Below, piece after piece: positions 59,557 to 64,000 of a DNA stretch of 64,000 nt. The stretch is from Salticus scenicus (lineage: Eukaryota > Arthropoda > Arachnida > Araneae > Salticidae), in contig OZ005662.1 in NCBI GenBank assembly GCA_963930645.1, positions 81,601,902 through 81,665,901 of the forward strand, written 5' to 3'. The translations under genes were made by a program, and so were the position numbers. Each line of letters starts with the position of its first letter. The stretch's first letter is position 1. The notes beneath the pieces were generated by a model, which searched no databases, was not told the origin of the DNA, and saw only the letters and a list, made by a program, of their open reading frames with translations.

Positions 59557-59720
59557 AGAATAAAATGGAACTACTTCTCTAATATGGAAATCGTCTGCAT
59601 TATCATGGAAATTTTTTTTTTTTTAATAATAATTTAATAAATTATTTTTACTGAAGGAATTTGTATAGGAAAATATAAAGTCATGTGGTGGCCACAACAT
59701 ACAAGTTTAGTTGAATTAAT
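58490..59720. repeat. Family I foldback copy
   Basis: The arms at about 58530-58930 and 59340-59700 are complementary and share TTGTGGCCACC, TTTCTTCTATATTTTCCTA, ATGATAATGCAGACGATTTC, GACGAGACCTT and CGAAAGATACCCATCTTGAA. The loop includes GGTTAAATTTCGTTCATTGG, TTCGTGAGATACAGCC and an ACACACAGACAGACA tract, a style common in dispersed arthropod repeats. C- and G-runs abut the arms. Confidence 0.75.
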
Positions 59721-60168
59721 TATATCAGACTTCAAGTATAATTATAAAGTATATTTTCTTTCATTAAATTTCACTGTTACGTAATTCGCCGGTATAACTA
59801 AAGAAAGCCTGAACCGGGCTGAAAATAGTATAAAGTACTTGGTCGAATCGGGCTACTCTATTAAAATACATATAAATAGATTAGAATAAATGAGGAAAGT
59901 TATTCCATGTCATGTGAAAATGGAAAAGAAAAAAAAAATAAAATAAAAAAGGAAACACAAAAATAAAAAAAGAAAGAAAGAATCAAAACAAAACAAAGCT
60001 CCGGCAAAACCGCAATAAAGATGTGGCTGATTTTTGATTTATTCTTCCAAAAAGTCAATGATTCGTCAGTGAATCTGTCAATCTTCTCCACATCTTGTCA
60101 AAACCACGTGGGACACATTTTATCTGTTTTCAGCCGGCATCGGAATTTTTTTTAAGTGAAGAGGGCGC
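59721..60168. other. Gene-poor stretch
   Basis: An A-rich tract lies near 59930-60000. A MITE H arm fragment (AAGTGAAGAGGGCGC) adjoins the MITE D at its right end. The minus-strand frame at 59900-60091 is phenylalanine-rich from the A tract. Confidence 0.4.
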
Positions 60169-60172
60169 TTAA

Positions 60173-60388
60173 CCCTTTGCGGCTCAAGACAATTCTGATA
60201 ATTTAAATTATACTGCCACCGGAATTAATGAACTAAAGTAAACTATTTTAAATTTTAAGGTTTAAAAAAAGCGCCCTTTTCTGCTATGTTATAAACGTAA
60301 AATTTTGCTAAAAAATTCCCAGGATGAATTTTTGCAGCTGGATCTTAAATTTTGCGTCCTCTCAGCGAGGACAGCGCGCGTTAAGGGG
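60173..60388. mobile_element. piggyBac-like MITE D, copy 4
   Basis: TTAA at 60169-60172 and 60389-60392, with ends CCCTTTGCGGCTCAAG and GCGCGCGTTAAGGGG. The interior is the inverse of 19979-20200, including the TCAGCGAGGAC arm and AAATTTTGCTAAAAAATTCC. It sits in a MITE H fragment (GAAGAGGGCGC before, AGTCAATGGTGTTCTTTTA after). Confidence 0.85.
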
Positions 60389-60392
60389 TTAA

Positions 60393-60735
60393 GTCAATGG
60401 TGTTCTTTTAGAGATGTAAAGCTTTATAACAAGAAATCTTTAACAAGAAATTAAAAAACATTTCTTTGAATAAATTTTTTTTAAAATGTTCTTTTTTCTA
60501 TTTTGTTCCGAAAAGACAAAATTATCTAATTTTAACGATGCATAAATTCTTTATTTATTATTTTCATATAATTAACATTCAAATATTAAAATAAATTTAA
60601 GAATAAGTCATGATAAAATGGTTTTCCAGAAGTTTCAGTTATTTACATCAGCAATTCTGAGCTTTTTGTATACACCCATTTTCAAATCAAATGCATTGTG
60701 CAGTACTGGCAGAACCTTATTCGTAAATGTATTAT
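60393..60735. other. AT-rich spacer
   Basis: Nothing recognised apart from the tail of the MITE H fragment. Confidence 0.4.
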
Positions 60736-60741
60736 TATATC

Positions 60742-61676
60742 CATACTTGCCAACATCCTAATTAATATTCCGTAGTATTGTTAGTCTCACCATTTTTTCA
60801 CACCAGTAAATTTTTAGAGTAACACTCTAAAAATGCAATTACGATTATATAAAAAGAAAAATACTCTAAAAATGCAATTACGATTATATAAAATGAAAAA
60901 TACTCTAAACAGGTACTGATGTAAAAAAAAAGGTGGGAGCAGTGCCTGATTTAAGGCAGGGCATTCGGGGCATGTGCCCAGGGCCCTCACACTAAGGAGG
61001 CCTCCAAGAAATTCCATAATACATTTAAAATATTAGTTAAAATGAAAAATTTCCAAATTTGGTATAATGATTGTTGTTTTTTGTTTTTTCGTCAATGGAT
61101 GAAGGTTTTACTGTGCTGTTTTATAAATCGGTGGTATGATCTTTCAAGAAAACTATCAGCTCATCAAAAAAATTGCAATTATTTCGCTAAACGCAAATAC
61201 AACTGCATACTACCGACGCTGCATTCCAAACTCTTACTAAAGCTAACTAAATCCGAGGCACGAACTGCAGAGTAGATCATATACACAGGCGCGATGTAAT
61301 CCGATAGACAAGCTTCTTTCAATAATATCTCTGATTGTATGAATATGGTCGATGGTACTAAAACCATAAATCGTTTGCATAATGATCTATGTTATTAACT
61401 GAGGGAGACCCTCCAATTCCATTATTTATATTTAAGATATCGGATCTAGTTAAGCCTTACACTTAAACCAATAAAATGAAAAGTGAAGTGGAGTGAAGAG
61501 AAGTTTTAGACACATGAATGCAAAATCTGCAACATGTTTTGTATAATTGTAATATTAAAGTACAAGGAAAAGGTGCCCATTGAACATGAGTGCCCTGGGC
61601 CTTCAAGTGAGTAAATCGGTCCCTGGGTGGGAGCTAACAATACTATTGAATTTTAATTAATATGTTAGCAAGAATG
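60742..61676. mobile_element. MITE A-type element hosting a hAT-like MITE
   Basis: Ends CATACTTGCCAACATCCTAA and TTAGCAAGAATG, with a perfect 6-bp duplication TATATC (60736-60741 and 61677-61682). Inner sub-ends TATTCCGTAGTATTGTTAG and CTAACAATACTATTG match the element at 39383. An inner segment with CTCTAAAAATGCAATTACGA is itself duplicated. The right part is split off by the insertion at 60940-61625. Confidence 0.85.
60940..61625. mobile_element. hAT-like MITE nested in A
   Basis: 686 bp with ends CAGTGCCTGATTTA and (inward from the right) CAGGGACCGATTTA, and a perfect 8-bp duplication GGTGGGAG (60932-60939 and 61626-61633). Subterminal GGGGC and GCCC blocks resemble the elements at 13246 and 63859. 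The interior has no recognised gene. Confidence 0.88.
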
Positions 61677-61682
61677 TATATC

Positions 61683-62585
61683 AATATAAATGTATATTTT
61701 ATTTTGTGTTATGTCAGAATGTGTTTTCTTTTATTTTCGTTACTGTAAATTTCTCTTCTATACGCTCGCGCAGCTTATTTATCCTAGTCACGTCTCCATG
61801 AGAGTCTATCGTAAGAAGTTGAGATTAGTTGATTTAACATTGATTATGCATTGATAAATTACATTTATTCGATAAGATTCATTTGAGAGCATGTTGAAGA
61901 AGACTGGGTAATTGATTTTCTATTTAATAAATAAATTACGGAACTAACAGTACTAAATTTTAACAAATCATAGTACATTTAATTTTCTGTGACTTAACGT
62001 ATATAATATGTATACATATTATGATAACAATAAGGGTGAGAACAAAAAAGGAACAGATGCCACAACAACGCACAAAAGCCAATTTGATCTGTATTTTTTT
62101 AATTTAGATTTGAAAACTAATACATATATGTATGTATACATTAAGGCAATTGTAAGACAGATGACAACCAGTCACTTTTCATTACGCATAGAAATTAAAT
62201 AAAATGTGATAATTTTAATAATATCTAATAATTAAGAAATCAAAAGTATAATATATACAATTAGAATAACAGTTAATACACGTAGTAACAGCAGTAACAC
62301 GTAGTAAAAGTTAATACACGCAAATGCGGCTATTACCAAAGTAAATAATATAAATAAATTTGTATTAGCCCTAACTTGAAAAAAAAAAAAAAAAAAAAAA
62401 TACGGAAATCATATATTTTATAATGTTGATAAAATTCATATTTACCAAGGTAAAGAATAATGATAATTTATTTCAAAAATACATTCAAAATATTTGCATA
62501 AGTGCAGCCTTTTCAATTTTTAAATGTAAGCATATATATTTCATGATAGCAAAAAGAATGAGAACGAAAAAATAATGGTTGAACA
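61683..62585. other. Gene-poor stretch upstream of the zinc-finger gene
   Basis: 62020-62090 (GAGAACAAAAAAGGAACAGA, CCACAACAACGCACAAAAGC) is a diverged direct repeat of 62560-62610 just before exon 1. A short A-run tract lies at 62378-62401. No exon was recognised. Confidence 0.4.
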
Positions 62586-62660
62586 ATCTGCCACAACACA
62601 CAAAAGCTCCATTCAGCTGCTCAGTCGAACCCGGCACTTGCTATCTGTGGAACTCAAAAG

Positions 62661-63092
62661 ATGGTAAGGAAAAAACTATTTTTTCTTTAAAAAAATATTT
62701 CTTTATTTGTGTATCTTTAAGACTTTTTTTTTTTTTTAATCTTTTCATGGGTTTTTAACCAGGTACCCACTTCAGCAGATTGTGAAACCGGACCTTCTGG
62801 TTTGAGTGATCCAGTCATCAATCCATCGCTTTTCTGCACCGACTGCAAGAATGGATTTTTTTCCACGGCTTCATTAAGGGCTCATTTAAAAACACATTTG
62901 GTAATTATCATCTCACTTTCTCTTTTAAACTATTCAAAAATACATTAACTGTTTTTTTTTTTTTTTTTACAGAGGACGAATCCTACACCTAATCAAACTA
63001 ATCAAATAGGAGTTGGGAGTTCTACCAGAAAAAAAAAATGCTCCAATGCGACATCAGTGCCTCCTCCTCCTCCCCGAATGCAGAAAAGCTAA
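62661..63092 (+). CDS. Candidate three-exon C2H2 zinc-finger small protein
   Basis: Exon 1 ends with the start codon (AAAAGATG then GTAAGG). Exon 2 is 62763-62900, preceded by TTTTTAACCAG and followed by GTAATT. Exon 3 is 62973-63092, preceded by a T-tract and ACAG, and ends in TAA. Exon 2 is exactly 46 codons and both introns are phase 0, so the frame stays open: 86 residues. Exon 2 encodes a canonical C2H2 finger, CTDCKNGFFSTASLRAHLKTH (C-X2-C-X12-H-X3-H). Exon 3 encodes an RKKK patch and PPPPPR, ending RMQKS. A DNA-binding or protein-binding role is inference. It could instead be the 3' end of a longer gene, or an exon cluster carried by a retroelement. In-frame sequence upstream of the ATG is open for about 23 codons, to a TGA, without another ATG. 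Confidence 0.55.
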
Positions 63093-63233
63093 TAATCGTC
63101 CAACTTTTCTTATAAATTGAATTTTGTACCAATTGATTTTGTGCATGTATTGTCACTGAATTGCGCTGTTTTATCTATTAGACGAACGCTGAAATATAAA
63201 CTGTTACATAATAGCATAATTTGTTATTACACG

Positions 63234-63414
63234 CAGAGCTGCCAACCTAATCCGGCATATGGTTTGTACCCCCCTCTTTCTACACAACTTAATTTTTAGA
63301 ATATTTGTTTTCTTAATTCATCGTAAATACATTTGAAGAAAATTACTCTAAAAATTAAGTGGTGTAGAAAAAGGGGCGGTACAAACGATTTGCCGGATTA
63401 GGTTGGCAGCTCTG
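63234..63414. mobile_element. MITE E, copy 5
   Basis: Ends CAGAGCTGCCAACCTAATCC and complement, with a perfect 6-bp duplication TACACG (63228-63233 and 63415-63420). It lies about 140 bp downstream of the zinc-finger stop codon. Confidence 0.92.
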
Positions 63415-63420
63415 TACACG

Positions 63421-63858
63421 TCACACAAAGCTCTTTAAAATTTTAAAGAATTATTATTCCGTTGAAAAGAAAAGCAATATAATAAAAAATAAATGAAAAT
63501 AAAATTATCTACTTTTATCGTAAATATCGGCTTCACAGAAATCAAACTGGCGGATTGACCAGCCTGTGTCTTTAGTGGCCTCAGATAAATACACGTATTT
63601 TTCCTTATAAACTATTCCAAAGTTTGTTGCGCTACAATCTCGTATCATTGTGTTACATCAATTGTCAACGCTTCTAAATGTAAAAGATTTTGAAATTATA
63701 CTTATTTAAAGCTTAATTTACAAATACTTTTCTTAAAATCTTACATATTTGTTAAAAACAAAATAATTTTAAATTAAATTAAAGGCATTTTCTTTTTTTC
63801 TTTCTCTCTCTCTCTCTCTTTTTTTTTTTTTCATATAATAAAATAGCTCTGTGACAAA
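63421..63858. other. AT-rich spacer with pyrimidine tract
   Basis: A CT-rich simple tract lies at about 63788-63832. Nothing else is recognised. Confidence 0.4.
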
Positions 63859-64000
63859 CAGTGCCTGATTATCACAGGGACACACGGGGCACGTACCCCG
63901 AGCCCTGAGTATCAGGGTCCCTAAAACCGGTTTCTTGTATATTTCATTTAACAATTCTGCTTTTAATTATTAAATACCGTATCAGAAAATTTTGTTTAAG
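63859..64000. mobile_element. Left end of a hAT-like MITE, runs off the window
   Basis: Begins CAGTGCCTGATTATCACAGG followed by GGGGCACGTACCCCGAGCCC, parallel to the left end of 60940-61625. The right end lies beyond the window. Confidence 0.65.

Noticed and set aside
60814..63954. Frames 60814-61017 and 63769-63954 share GTCP-CP-NQAL
   Set aside because: The similarity is the translated terminal region of the hAT-like MITE, not a protein family.

Overview
The window looks like gene-poor nuclear DNA of an invertebrate animal, most likely an arthropod and possibly an arachnid. It is very AT-rich, has roughly twenty A or T runs of 20 bases or more, and contains only eukaryotic transposons, tRNA-like genes with split Pol III promoters, and one small candidate gene with GT-AG introns. 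There are no bacterial operons. The species assignment is inference.

Three relics of autonomous DNA transposons carry the recognisable coding sequence. They are a Tigger/pogo element at 5205-7405 (minus strand, TA target duplication, one frameshift in the transposase), a 5.7 kb hAT element at 25193-30917 (minus strand, perfect 8-bp target duplication, two frameshifts) and a 5'-truncated piggyBac transposase at about 38376-39213 (plus strand). The one candidate host-type gene is a three-exon, 86-residue C2H2 zinc-finger protein at 62661-63092, whose exons are too short to show in an ORF scan.

Most of the rest is short non-autonomous transposons, named here by letter. A, B, E and related forms share an inner core (GCCCC...TTTTTAGAGTAAT) but differ at their outer ends; target duplications were recovered for several A, B and E copies and are about 6-7 bp. 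C and D are piggyBac-like, with TTAA target sites. F is a 139-bp palindrome with a 6-bp duplication. H, J, K, L, M and N are other dispersed repeats, and I is a large family with GC hairpins. There are also hAT-like, mariner-like and SINE-like copies. Many are nested two or three deep: F and A inside a piggyBac MITE at 2634-3239; C inside A at 31800-32303; C inside B at 34648-35156; E inside C inside B at 48003-48753; a hAT MITE inside A at 60742-61676.

From 7443 to 21706 a unit of about 6.7 kb (before later insertions) is present twice in tandem. Each unit holds two large inverted repeats. Insertions found in only one unit (11760-12044, 13246-13626, 19979-20200) have a clean empty site in the other, so the order of events can be read.

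From 45995 to 46931 four tRNA-like genes with a TGT anticodon lie as two minus-strand and two plus-strand tandem units of about 290 bp. The whole block sits inside a B MITE and is flanked by a 12-bp direct repeat.

The right part (50575-60400) is dominated by family I repeats: foldbacks at 52170-54400, 54790-55330 and 58490-59720, a 145-bp satellite at 56870-57645 that shares a motif with family I, and two SINE-like copies at 55719-56480.
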